Positions 17,037 to 25,800 of a stretch of DNA of 64,000 bases are shown piece after piece. The position numbers and the translations under genes were made by a program. The notes beneath the pieces were generated by a model. It saw only the letters and a program-made list of their open reading frames with translations, ran no database searches and was not told where the DNA came from. The stretch spans positions 1 to 64,000 of the forward strand of contig NZ_JANFDA010000001.1 in assembly GCF_040493455.1 (NCBI RefSeq). Reading direction: 5' to 3'. How positions within the stretch are numbered: the first letter of the stretch is position 1; each line of letters starts with the position of its first letter. This DNA is from Microcosmobacter sp040493455. GTDB taxonomy: Bacteria > Bacteroidota > Bacteroidia > Flavobacteriales > Flavobacteriaceae.

Positions 17037-17067
17037 CAAAGATACGTCTAAAATTGATTTAGACCAA
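17037..17067 (-). promoter_or_regulatory. Promoter of the ctaB-led oxidase block
   Basis: On the - strand TTG (17067-17065), a 20-base spacer, and TATCTTTG (17044-17037) match the Bacteroidota -33/-7 consensus. It lies 33 bases before the ctaB start. Confidence 0.65.
17046..17064. promoter_or_regulatory. Inverted repeat filling the ctaB promoter spacer (candidate operator)
   Basis: GTCTAAA (17046-17052), five bases ATTGA, then TTTAGAC (17058-17064) make a perfect 7-bp inverted repeat. It occupies 19 of the 20 bases between the -33 and -7 boxes of the ctaB promoter, where a bound dimer would block or tune transcription. The repeat is seen directly; the regulator is unknown. Confidence 0.5.
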
Positions 17068-17155
17068 TGTAAAAGCCATGTAAATATTATTGTAATAGGC
17101 TGATTGTAAGTTTTAGTATCTTTAATGGACTTTAAAGTAAATCAAAATAACACTT

Positions 17156-18040
17156 ATGAAAACCATTATCTCTCTATTAGGGCTTGCGCTTTGTATGAAT
17201 TTAACTGTTCAAGCGCAAGGCTTCGATAACATTACGATTGAAGCCACAAAACTTACCGACAAAATATATGTACTTACAGGTGCTGGCGGAAATATTGGCG
17301 TATCTGTTGGAGATGATGGTGTTTTTATAATTGACGATCAGTTTGCACCGTTGACCGCTAAAATCGAAGCCAAATTGAAAACGCTTAGTGACAAGCCTAT
17401 AAAATATGTTGTGAACACGCACTTCCATGGTGATCATACAGGAGGTAATGCTAATATGCACAATCTTGGCGCGACAATTATTGCACACGATAATGTAAGA
17501 GAACGATTAGCTAATGAACCTCAACGCAATGGAACGCTAGCTCCGAAAGAAGCACTTCCTGTTATTACGTATAACGATAGAATGAGCATACACATGAATG
17601 GGGAAAAGGTTGCTATTGTTCATGTCGATAATGCACATACTGATGGTGATTCTATGCTTTACTTTTTGGATAGTAATGTGCTACATACAGGAGATACTTA
17701 TTTTAGAGGTTGGTATCCTTATATAGACTTAAAGTCTGGAGGTAGTGTAGATGGTTACATTGCTGCCGTAAAGCAAGGTTTAATGCTCATTGATGATAAC
17801 ACCAAAATAATCCCTGGACATGGTGGTACCGAATCTAATAAAGTAGAATATCTAGCTTATCTTGAAATGCTCGAGGGTCTTAAAAAAATTATTTCAGGTG
17901 AAATTGAAAAAGGCAGAACTGAAGACGAAGTTGCTAACGACACGTCTTTAACTAAAACTTATGATGACCAAGGTTACAGTTGGCAGTTTATTACTTCTGA
18001 AAAAATCAGAAGAACTTTCTACAAGAGCTTGAAGCAATAA
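17156..18040 (+). CDS. Exported metallo-beta-lactamase-fold hydrolase
   Basis: The 294-residue protein has a signal peptide (residues 1-20, ending VQAQG) and an MBL-fold domain. The zinc-binding signature is HFHGDHTGG (about 84-92). Other expected ligands are H in IVHVDNAHTDGD, D in HTGDTYF, and H in IIPGHGG. The pattern resembles broad MBL-fold hydrolases and quinoprotein relay-like or B-class enzymes in Bacteroidota, but it does not by itself show beta-lactam hydrolysis. It stands alone on the + strand and ends two bases before the convergent outer-membrane protein gene. Confidence 0.85.
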   Translation: MKTIISLLGLALCMNLTVQAQGFDNITIEATKLTDKIYVLTGAGGNIGVSVGDDGVFIIDDQFAPLTAKIEAKLKTLSDKPIKYVVNTHFHGDHTGGNANMHNLGATIIAHDNVRERLANEPQRNGTLAPKEALPVITYNDRMSIHMNGEKVAIVHVDNAHTDGDSMLYFLDSNVLHTGDTYFRGWYPYIDLKSGGSVDGYIAAVKQGLMLIDDNTKIIPGHGGTESNKVEYLAYLEMLEGLKKIISGEIEKGRTEDEVANDTSLTKTYDDQGYSWQFITSEKIRRTFYKSLKQ

Positions 18041-18042
18041 TT

Positions 18043-20166
18043 CTAAAAATCAAAATACCAATTAAACAAGTCAGTTCTCAAACCTAGGTTGAACCAAACG
18101 GTATTGGTCTTGAAGGTCGTTGTTGTATTGGCATTTGGGTCAAAATTTCGAACACTAATGTTGGTAAAGAGCCTAAGATTACTTGCTGGGTTGATGATAT
18201 AGCCTGCAAGAAATTCACCATGAAAAATATTGGTTTTGTTTCCTTGCCCTATTTCTACACCTGTATCAAAAGGTCTGTCTTCTTCATTTCTGTAGATATC
18301 ACCCCCATAAGAAAAGTTGTCTGTACCATCATTGAAATCTAAACCGCGTTGCCCAAAGATTACTTTAGCATCGCCATACCAGCGCTTGTATTTATAGCGT
18401 CCAATTAAGATGAATTCTTTGAAGTTTGCTCCCCAAAGATGCGCCATAGGTTGATTGGCATGCGCATAGTTGAGCACAATAGAATTGTGAGAGTAAGTAT
18501 ATGGCCTTACTTGATTGTATTCAGCTTGCAATAATAAATTTTTGACTTTAAAGGCATTATAATATTTAACACCTAATTGATAGCCATACTTGTTTTTCCA
18601 GCTTTTATCTCCTCCTTTTATGGCATCTAAGGAAAACTCATCGAGAATAAACTGGCCATAAAGAGTTACTTTATTGTTCCATTTATACTTAGCTGTAGCT
18701 CCCAAAATAGCATTTCCGGCATCTTGCCCAGATTCAAACTCAATGGCTCTATAGAAAATTACAGGATTCAGATAATTAATATCGAAGCCTCTTCCATTGA
18801 CATCGTACCACATCACGGATTCAAATAATCCGATATTAAGTCGCTTGGAAACATTCCAACTTAGATAATGATTTGCCATATACTTGGTGAGAAAGGCTCC
18901 ATCTTCTTCTACTTCTGGACGAATATCTCTCAACCACATCCAAGTATTGGTGTACTTTATTTTCCAGAAATTAGTGTTTAGCTTTAAGAACGTATATGGA
19001 CTAGCAACATCACTTTGTAGCAGAGAGCGATACCCATCGCCTATAAAATTTCTACCATGTCCAAACTGAATATTGAAATGCTTACTTGGTGAATAGGATA
19101 AATAGCCTTCTGCAACTGGATAATCATAACCATCGGATTTAAAACGCTTGGCTATTCCTCTACCTGGAATTACAGCTACTTCAGTATCTGAGCCTGGTTT
19201 CCCCAAGCTTTCAGCAAATTGATTGTAATATTGCGCAAAACGACCTTGACTTTCGAACACAGAAGCAGAAAAGGTCAGCTTACTACCTAAACCTCCTTGA
19301 ATATAGATTCCTCGTGTGTTATTGTATGTAGTCCCGAAATCGGCATCGGTATCCTTACCAACTTGCAGGTCTAAAACAGGATCTATTGTAAACCAATAAT
19401 CCTTGCTTTGTACTTCTACTAAATGTTCGTTCCATAGCTTTCTTGTCCACCAGCCTTCAGCATCTTTAGCCACAGATTCTTTTTCGGCTTCAAAATCATA
19501 ATATCTGGCTACATCTTCATACACAAATGGTTTTGCCGCAGTATGGCTATTCGTCCCAATGGCATTCATACTGGCATCAAAACGACTATAATAGGTATGT
19601 GTAAATGGAATGTTTAATGAACTCTTGTATTCCTTCTTCTGATATTTTACCAAACTATTATTGATGCTATCGATTTCATTGGACACAACTGCATTAAGGT
19701 CGTCAACTTTTTTAGCATTTTGCGAAGTAGTATCTTCCTTAGCCAATTCCTTTGGGTCTATCAATGGAATTTTTACCGTTAAGGAATATTGAAAAAATGT
19801 TGCATTACCATTGTAAGTACCAGGAGTGATTTTAGGCAACTGTTCAAAGACACGCTTAGCCTCGTCTTTTAATTCATCATAAATGGCATCCACATATAGC
19901 ACTTTAAAAGTCCCTTCTTTATCCACCTCGAACAAAATCTGCACATCTCCTTTGTAGTTTTCTTCATTGACTACTTCCGGAACTTTAAAGTTTTTGTAAA
20001 TGAATTGATTGAGCGTATTGTTAAAACACGTTTTTAATTCCTCTACAGCTAACGAATCACATTTTGGGAATACTGGAGGTTTTTCATAAGTATCTATATT
20101 TTGCGCATAAAGAAACCCAGAGACTACAGTAAGAAATATACAAAGAGATCTTTTTATTGTTTGCAT
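18043..20166 (-). CDS. Outer-membrane barrel protein with N-terminal TonB C-domain-like module
   Basis: The ATG at 20166 gives 707 residues with a signal peptide (MQTIKRSLCIFLTVVSGFLYAQ). Residues about 27-125 resemble the TonB C-terminal domain, with PPVFPKCDS, a Cx10C pair, VQILFEVDKEG and PKITPGTYNG, in line with the two TonB genes just upstream. The remaining part from about residue 200 is beta-strand-rich, with aromatic-rich segments and RNFIGDGYRSLLQSD, like Wzi-type capsule assembly barrels. Some flavobacterial gliding proteins annotated RemB have a comparable make-up; I hold this only as a possibility. The upstream ATG at 20199 is not needed for the signal peptide. Confidence 0.75.
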   Translation of the reverse strand: MQTIKRSLCIFLTVVSGFLYAQNIDTYEKPPVFPKCDSLAVEELKTCFNNTLNQFIYKNFKVPEVVNEENYKGDVQILFEVDKEGTFKVLYVDAIYDELKDEAKRVFEQLPKITPGTYNGNATFFQYSLTVKIPLIDPKELAKEDTTSQNAKKVDDLNAVVSNEIDSINNSLVKYQKKEYKSSLNIPFTHTYYSRFDASMNAIGTNSHTAAKPFVYEDVARYYDFEAEKESVAKDAEGWWTRKLWNEHLVEVQSKDYWFTIDPVLDLQVGKDTDADFGTTYNNTRGIYIQGGLGSKLTFSASVFESQGRFAQYYNQFAESLGKPGSDTEVAVIPGRGIAKRFKSDGYDYPVAEGYLSYSPSKHFNIQFGHGRNFIGDGYRSLLQSDVASPYTFLKLNTNFWKIKYTNTWMWLRDIRPEVEEDGAFLTKYMANHYLSWNVSKRLNIGLFESVMWYDVNGRGFDINYLNPVIFYRAIEFESGQDAGNAILGATAKYKWNNKVTLYGQFILDEFSLDAIKGGDKSWKNKYGYQLGVKYYNAFKVKNLLLQAEYNQVRPYTYSHNSIVLNYAHANQPMAHLWGANFKEFILIGRYKYKRWYGDAKVIFGQRGLDFNDGTDNFSYGGDIYRNEEDRPFDTGVEIGQGNKTNIFHGEFLAGYIINPASNLRLFTNISVRNFDPNANTTTTFKTNTVWFNLGLRTDLFNWYFDF

Positions 20167-20271
20167 AAGGTTGAAGGCTATACAATGCCTAATTCTCATT
20201 TTATATTATAACAACTCAAAGTGATATTGTGGTTTGAAAGATACTATTTTTTTTAGATGTTTTGAGGGTAT

Positions 20272-20306
20272 AAAAAAACCGTTATCAACTATTTGATAAC
20301 GGTTTT
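20272..20306 (-). terminator. Intrinsic terminator downstream of tonB-like gene
   Basis: AAAACCGTTATCAA (20275-20288), a four-base loop and TTGATAACGGTTTT (20293-20306) form a perfect 14-bp stem, with further T residues on the - strand. It closes the transcript of the gene ending at 20323. Confidence 0.85.
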
Positions 20307-20322
20307 CATAACTAGTCGTTTT

Positions 20323-21120
20323 TTAATCTTGGACTCTAAATTTTATAGGTTGTAGATAGGTGACTCCAACTGGTTTTCCCTGCTGAGTACCTGGAGTCAT
20401 TTTAGGAATTTTATTTATTACTCGTCTTGCTTCTTTTTCGAGAGCTGGATGTGGTGCTCTTGTCAAAATATCAGTCACTTGACCATTTTTATCAATTTTG
20501 AATTGGACATCTATCTTTTGTATACCACTTAACCCGTACTCAGAAGCTATATCAGAATTAAACTTTCTTAGTATGAACTTATTTAATTTCTTCGTCATAC
20601 ATTGACGTCTTTCAGCATTTGTCTTAGACTTCTCACAACCAGGAAATACTGGAACTTTCTCAACTTTATAAAATGGAATAGGTGCTTCATCTTCTACTGT
20701 AAAAGGATTTACCTCATCAATTTTTACTGGTGGTTTGTCTGTTGTATTTTGGTCTTGAGTGATAATTGTTGTTTCGATAATTTTATGGTCATCGTCTACT
20801 CTCTTTATCTTGTCTGTTACTAACTTTTTCTTTTGCTTCTTTACTGGTTTTGGTTCTTTTACTGGCTCCACGTAGCGCTTGAACTTCTCAGGGGGAGTTT
20901 CAAAATTGCCTTCTGCTACTTGAGCTGTTTCTACATATTTAGGAATCTTGGTTTGAAACTGCATTTCAAACAATGTATGAACCGCTAATAAGCAAAGTAT
21001 CAACCCAACCTGAAAATACAGCGTTGTGTTTTTTTGTACATTAGCATCATGCTTGTGTGGTTTTCTCACCTCAGTAGTGCTCTGGCCAGCATTACTGTGA
21101 CTGTTTTTAATTTTTTTCAT
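20323..21120 (-). CDS. Energy transducer TonB-family protein (Cys-pair type), paralogue 2
   Basis: The 265-residue protein has a cytoplasmic basic start, one membrane helix (about 33-51), a Lys/Pro/Glu-rich periplasmic linker (including EPKPVKKQKKKLV), and a TonB C-terminal domain (about 150-265). The domain carries PVFPGCEKSKTNAERRQCM, a Cx11C pair, then VQFKIDKNGQVTDI and PKMTPGTQQGKPVGV. TonB couples the proton-motive force to outer-membrane receptors. No ExbB/ExbD genes are in this window. It is flanked by two strong terminators, so it is probably a single-gene transcript. Confidence 0.85.
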   Translation of the reverse strand: MKKIKNSHSNAGQSTTEVRKPHKHDANVQKNTTLYFQVGLILCLLAVHTLFEMQFQTKIPKYVETAQVAEGNFETPPEKFKRYVEPVKEPKPVKKQKKKLVTDKIKRVDDDHKIIETTIITQDQNTTDKPPVKIDEVNPFTVEDEAPIPFYKVEKVPVFPGCEKSKTNAERRQCMTKKLNKFILRKFNSDIASEYGLSGIQKIDVQFKIDKNGQVTDILTRAPHPALEKEARRVINKIPKMTPGTQQGKPVGVTYLQPIKFRVQD

Positions 21121-21177
21121 AATAAATATTAATTAAAATGTTAATATTATGATAAAATCACAATAAGCGTACCAAAG

Positions 21178-21209
21178 TAAAAATCCCATCCAATTTGGAT
21201 GGGATTTTT
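21178..21209 (-). terminator. Intrinsic terminator downstream of first tonB-like gene
   Basis: AAATCCCATCCAA (21181-21193) pairs with TTGGATGGGATTT (21195-21207). A-rich sequence on the + strand gives a T-tract for - strand transcripts ending at 21238. Confidence 0.85.
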
Positions 21210-21237
21210 CAATATATTGTATTTAAAACTATGTTTT

Positions 21238-21963
21238 TTAGTCTTGTACCTGGAATAAGATTGGTAACGAATATGGAACTGTTACAGCTTTACCTCTTTG
21301 CTTTCCTGGTTTCATTTTTGGAAGTAAGTTAATTACTCGCTTCGCTTCTTTCTCTAATCCTGGATGCGGTGCTCTTGCTCTAACGTTAGTAATATTTCCG
21401 TTTTTATCAATCTTGAAGATCACATTGATACGTTGTCTTCCTTCCAATCCTAAGTCTGATGCTAAGTCTGTATTAAACTTTCTGTTTACAAACTTGCTAA
21501 TCTTATCAGACATACATTGTTTCTTAGCGTTGTTTCCTTTTTTGTTTTCACAGCCAGGGAAGATTGGCACGTTCTCAATTACAGAGAATGGTACTTCTAT
21601 ATCTTCTTCTACCTCTTCTACTTCTACTTCTTCTACCTCAACAATCTCAGTGTCTTGTTCTGTTTCTGTAGACTCAATTACTGTTTCCTCTACTTCTTCC
21701 TCGTCATCAACAACTTCGATCTCTTCTGGAGCTGCTGGTGGTGGAGGTGGTGGAGGTGGTGGTGTTTGTATTTGCTCAGTGATTGGAATTTCTTCTTCTA
21801 ATTCATCATCTAGATTCAAACTATCCGCTGCAATGTTTGACTTATCGTAAGTCTTGTAGTTGATCGCATAATTTGTGACGAATAACATCAAAAATAAGCC
21901 AACAGCAAAATATAATGAACTATTTCTGCCGACGTCTGCTTTAGGATTCTTTTTAGGTTCCAT
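21238..21963 (-). CDS. Energy transducer TonB-family protein (Cys-pair type), paralogue 1
   Basis: This TonB-like protein of 241 residues has a membrane helix (about 15-31), a run of nine prolines (residues 69-77, in QTPPPPPPPPPAAPEE), a strongly acidic Val/Glu-rich stretch (about 80-123), and a TonB C-terminal domain. The domain has PIFPGCENKKGNNAKKQCM with a Cx11C pair, INVIFKIDKNGNITNVRARA and PKMKPGKQRGKAVTVP. It is a close paralogue of the next gene. The proline run is the normal periplasm-spanning element; the acidic stretch replaces the usual Lys-Pro region. Confidence 0.87.
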   Translation of the reverse strand: MEPKKNPKADVGRNSSLYFAVGLFLMLFVTNYAINYKTYDKSNIAADSLNLDDELEEEIPITEQIQTPPPPPPPPPAAPEEIEVVDDEEEVEETVIESTETEQDTEIVEVEEVEVEEVEEDIEVPFSVIENVPIFPGCENKKGNNAKKQCMSDKISKFVNRKFNTDLASDLGLEGRQRINVIFKIDKNGNITNVRARAPHPGLEKEAKRVINLLPKMKPGKQRGKAVTVPYSLPILFQVQD

Positions 21964-22035
21964 ATTTCGAGGTATTTTAAGAATGCTAAATTAACCAATA
22001 AAATGTCAAAAAAGCAAGTGTTTATTCTATTTTAA

Positions 22036-22404
22036 CTAAGTCTTTTTAACCCTAATTATTATGATTGCTATAACAATGCCGACGCCATTTGCGACGATAT
22101 CCCACAGATCAAAAGTGCGATCAGGATTGAGTGTGTATTGCAATACTTCAATAATAGTGCCATAAAGCATGGATAGTACTACGACAAGTATTGCGGGTTT
22201 AGTTATTACTTCTTCTAAATAGTTATAAAACAATGCAGCAAATAATGCATACGCTAGACAGTGCACAATTTTATCACTAAACTCTGGTGCTGTTTCTGGC
22301 AGCTTGCCAATAGAGATTAAGCTTAAAACAGCTATTGCTAATGCATATACTACAAAAAGTGGTAAGGCATATTGCTTAGCCAGCGATAATAGCTTTGTAA
22401 TCAT
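22036..22404 (-). CDS. VanZ family small membrane protein
   Basis: The 122 residues contain four predicted helices and the VanZ-like motifs DKIVHCLAYALFAALF and LYGTIIEVLQYTLNPDRTFDLWDIVANGVG, where ExxQ and the DxxxNxxG pattern are characteristic. The exact function of VanZ-like proteins outside teicoplanin resistance is not known. The start chosen overlaps the end of gcvH by 29 bases, which suggests coupled translation; a shorter start would remove part of the first helix. Confidence 0.82.
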   Translation of the reverse strand: MITKLLSLAKQYALPLFVVYALAIAVLSLISIGKLPETAPEFSDKIVHCLAYALFAALFYNYLEEVITKPAILVVVLSMLYGTIIEVLQYTLNPDRTFDLWDIVANGVGIVIAIIIIRVKKT

Positions 22405-22756
22405 CTGCAGATAGAAGGTCGTCTAATTGAGATAGGTCAGAGCATTTTACTTTAATCATCCATCCCTCTCCGTAAGGGTCAGAATTTACCTTTTCTGGTT
22501 CATCCTCTAATGACTCATTGAATTCGATGATCTCTCCAGAAACCGGAAGGAATAAGTCTGAAACTGTTTTTACTGCTTCTACGGTTCCGAAAATCTCTTC
22601 TGCTTCTAGAGTTTCATCAACTGTTTCAACTTCGACATAAACAATATCTCCCAATTCGCCTTGAGCAAAATCTGTGATACCTACTGTAACAATATCACCT
22701 TCAATCTTAACCCATTCGTGGTCTTTGGTGTATTTTAAATCAGATGGAATGTTCAT
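22376..22756 (-). CDS. gcvH: Glycine cleavage system H protein
   Basis: GcvH carries the lipoyl arm that shuttles aminomethyl groups between the P, T and L proteins of the glycine cleavage system. The 126-residue length is normal. YTKDHEWVKIEGD opens the protein, DIVYVEVETVDETLEA precedes the lipoylation site, and the modified Lys lies in GTVEAVKTVSDLF (about residue 64). GcvP and GcvT are not nearby, as is common in Bacteroidota. It has a well-formed promoter just downstream of the sprA stop. Confidence 0.95.
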   Translation of the reverse strand: MNIPSDLKYTKDHEWVKIEGDIVTVGITDFAQGELGDIVYVEVETVDETLEAEEIFGTVEAVKTVSDLFLPVSGEIIEFNESLEDEPEKVNSDPYGEGWMIKVKCSDLSQLDDLLSADDYKAIIAG

Positions 22757-22785
22757 TTTTTAAATGCGTGTAATAATTAGTGCTA

Positions 22786-22817
22786 CAAATGTAATTGATT
22801 ACCGTTGCTATTTCAAA
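22786..22817 (-). promoter_or_regulatory. Promoter of gcvH
   Basis: On the - strand TTTG (22817-22814), 20 bases, then TACATTTG (22793-22786) is a near-ideal Bacteroidota promoter. It lies between the sprA stop (22820) and the gcvH ATG (22756). Confidence 0.7.
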
Positions 22818-22819
22818 TC

Positions 22820-25800
22820 TTAATTACCAAAATTATATCGTAATGTTATCCCTGATCTAATTGATGTTTGCGGGAAGGATGTTGATATCGCGTAATCTGA
22901 GAACGTATAATCGAAATAGAAAATTCCTGTTAGGTTTTTGGTAAACGCATAATCGGCTGTATAGTTAATTCCCCAAATGGTTTGACCTGCTGTAATTTGG
23001 TTATTATCTAAGTCAAGGTATCTAATGATTGTCTTATTATCTCTAACCGAAATATCTGCTCTCATGTTAAGGTCACTCTTTATGATTTGTCTAGGACCAG
23101 CCAACTTGGAGCGTATTCTCACATCTTTAATTCTGTATCCTAATCCAAGTGTATATTCTCTACCTTGAATTTCGGTAAGTAAGTTATTATCAAAACTCAG
23201 CGATAGTATACGATCGCGTTTTATTTCTGCTAATACTTTAATCGAATTTTTCATTTCGAAATCTAAACGAATTAACGGGCTAAATTGCTCTTCGAGGTTG
23301 ATGTTACTAAAGAGTGTTTCACTCTTGTAGTTTCCTGACTGATCAAGAGCGTTAGGGTTTTGAGATGTATATGGCAAGCTGAAATCTGCTGCTTCGAACT
23401 CTAAATTGGTTCTAAACTGATTGATCGTATAGCCAGATCTGTAGCCGTGAGTAATTGAGAAACGTTTGAAGTGCTTCTTGAACCACTTAAGCTTCATCAA
23501 TCCTGTGTACTTTAATGTCCAGTTTGGAATTGGTACATCTCTAAATGCACCTAAGCTTATTTTGTCTGGATTGGATCCAGTATAAGCCGCTAAGAATGCA
23601 GGCAGCAATACTTGTTGGCTATTTCGTCCAAATCCTAATGGGAATCCATTGACATCACCACCTTCGAAGTTATCTGGGTTTGTAAAGTCTACACCTGCTC
23701 TTAATGCCAATCTACGTGCAATCGTTAATCTATTATCTGCAAATTCATCGAAGGCCGCAGAACTGTTCTCATCACTTTTGGAAAAAGCTGTTCTAATTAG
23801 ATTTGTAGAGATATTGAAGTTCCCGAAAGAATTGGTAATCAATTCTTCGTATTCATCACTTAATTCGTCTCCATCTGTATCTAAAGCTCTAAAATTCTGA
23901 GTAGTATTTTCGGCATAAGTTCTATTTCCTATGAAGTCTATTTTTAGATCTCTAATAGGTTCAACATTTACAGAATAATCCAGTATTCTGTTAGTCACTT
24001 CAGTATATTGCTGGTTGAAATCTTGGTAAATTGTAAGCCACCCATTTCTTGCTGCTAGATGTCTTATATCTCTTTGACTTCCGAAGGTATATCCTAATGT
24101 TGGTCTTAATGTTCCTATAAACCCAGGTGTTGGTAAATATCCTGGTAAATATGTACCATTATTTTCTGCATAATTAACTTGTACACGCTTAATCATAGTC
24201 AATAAATCGAGAGCTGTACTTCCAATCTTCTTGCCAACACTAGTTTTATTTGCGTCTTGATTAGCATCTGGTACTCCGGCATTTCTCGGCTGAGTTCTTC
24301 TACCACTTCTAGCATTCCTTGTATTTCTTTTAGAAAGCCCAATGTAACGATATAATGATTCCATACTCAATGTGGTATTTAGAGTATGTGTATTTGCATT
24401 TTGAATAGAGTTTCCAAGGTTGAAAGTATCTAAGAACTGGCCGCCTTGTCCATCATCGACGAGAGCTTCAAAATTCAGATTTAAATCTGATCCTTTTTGC
24501 CATTGGAAATCTCCTGTATACGAATAGTTGGCCTTCAGGAAACTTAAGGTTGGTATCTTATATAAAGGAAGCTCGTAATTTAATTGTAACTGCTGGTTTT
24601 GGATATTTGGGTCTCCAAAATCAAAGAATCCATCCCAAATATCTAGTGTTGGATCTTGTCTACCATTAAGACGATCATCAATAAAATAATTTCTTACGAT
24701 ATTACTATTGGCAGCAGTAAAGTTGATACTCAATGCATTAGTAAGATTGTAGTTGATTGCATATTGGAAATCGAAGTTGTAATTTCTTCTAAACAGTTCT
24801 TCTACTGAGATATTATCACCACCTAACTCTACTTCTCTAAACTTCTGTCTACTAAATTGTCTCGTAATGTCTGTATTAATTGAGAAACTCGTAGGCAAAG
24901 GATTAAAGTTGAAATCCTTTAGTATCTTCCAATAACGTCCTCTGAACAGTGAATCGTTCTTCTTGAAAGGTTCTATAGACTTTGGCTCAAAGTTGAAATT
25001 ATAATTAATTCCTGCTCTAACATCTTGATCTATAGAATTTTCAATTTCAAAATCTCTATGCTTAACCTTATTATATGAATAGTTGAAGGTTAGGTTTTCC
25101 ACATCATAGAATCGTGGTTTGGCATCTCCCGTTCTGTTTTTCTTTACACCTATAAAGTTGATACTTCTACGTTTTGTATAATCTTCGGATTGTTCTCTGA
25201 TTCTATCTCGTTCTGCATCATCTTGGGCGGCATCTAATCTACTGTCTAAGGTGAGGTCTCGGTAGAACTGATCGTATTCTGGAGTGATTAACTCTTCACT
25301 TTGCCCATAATTAAATGGAATCTGTAGCCCCCAATTTTTAGGTAATAGTTGACCTAAGTTTATGTTTGTTACAACATCATACTGTTGTACGTCTTCACGA
25401 CTACGTTCGTTTGGTCGTTGTTCTAAAGTTCCAAATCCTGTTGTACTGCGTCTTCCTGTAGCGCTAATATTAGCAAAATCTGCAATGTTAGAATCCATAC
25501 TCAGAATAGCTGCCCAACCACCTTCATTATCTAATTCTGAAAGTCTAAGCTCGTTGAACCAAACTTCACCACAAACTGTTTCTATATCATTAGCACTCTT
25601 TACACCTACCATTAACACCCTGATATCTCCAAAGTTTGGATTTCCTTTTATGGCTACTCTTTGCAGGTCAGCACATTCAGATCCATCTGGCCCACAGTTG
25701 TAACTTGGATTAGGGTTGTTTGCGTCAACATCATTTTCATTTACCAGTGGAGTCTCATCTAGAACACCTCCAATTACATTGTAATACGTTGGGTCAACGT

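Noticed and set aside
18083..18095. AACCTAGGTT palindrome as terminator of the MBL gene
   Set aside because: No T-tract follows and the stem is short; it lies in coding sequence.
18043..20199. Start at 20199 for the TonB-domain barrel protein
   Set aside because: The extra 11 residues before the signal peptide are not needed.
21413..21850. Gly- and Ser-rich ORF opposite the tonB gene
   Set aside because: It is the antisense shadow of the proline run and acidic stretch; composition is forced by the real gene.
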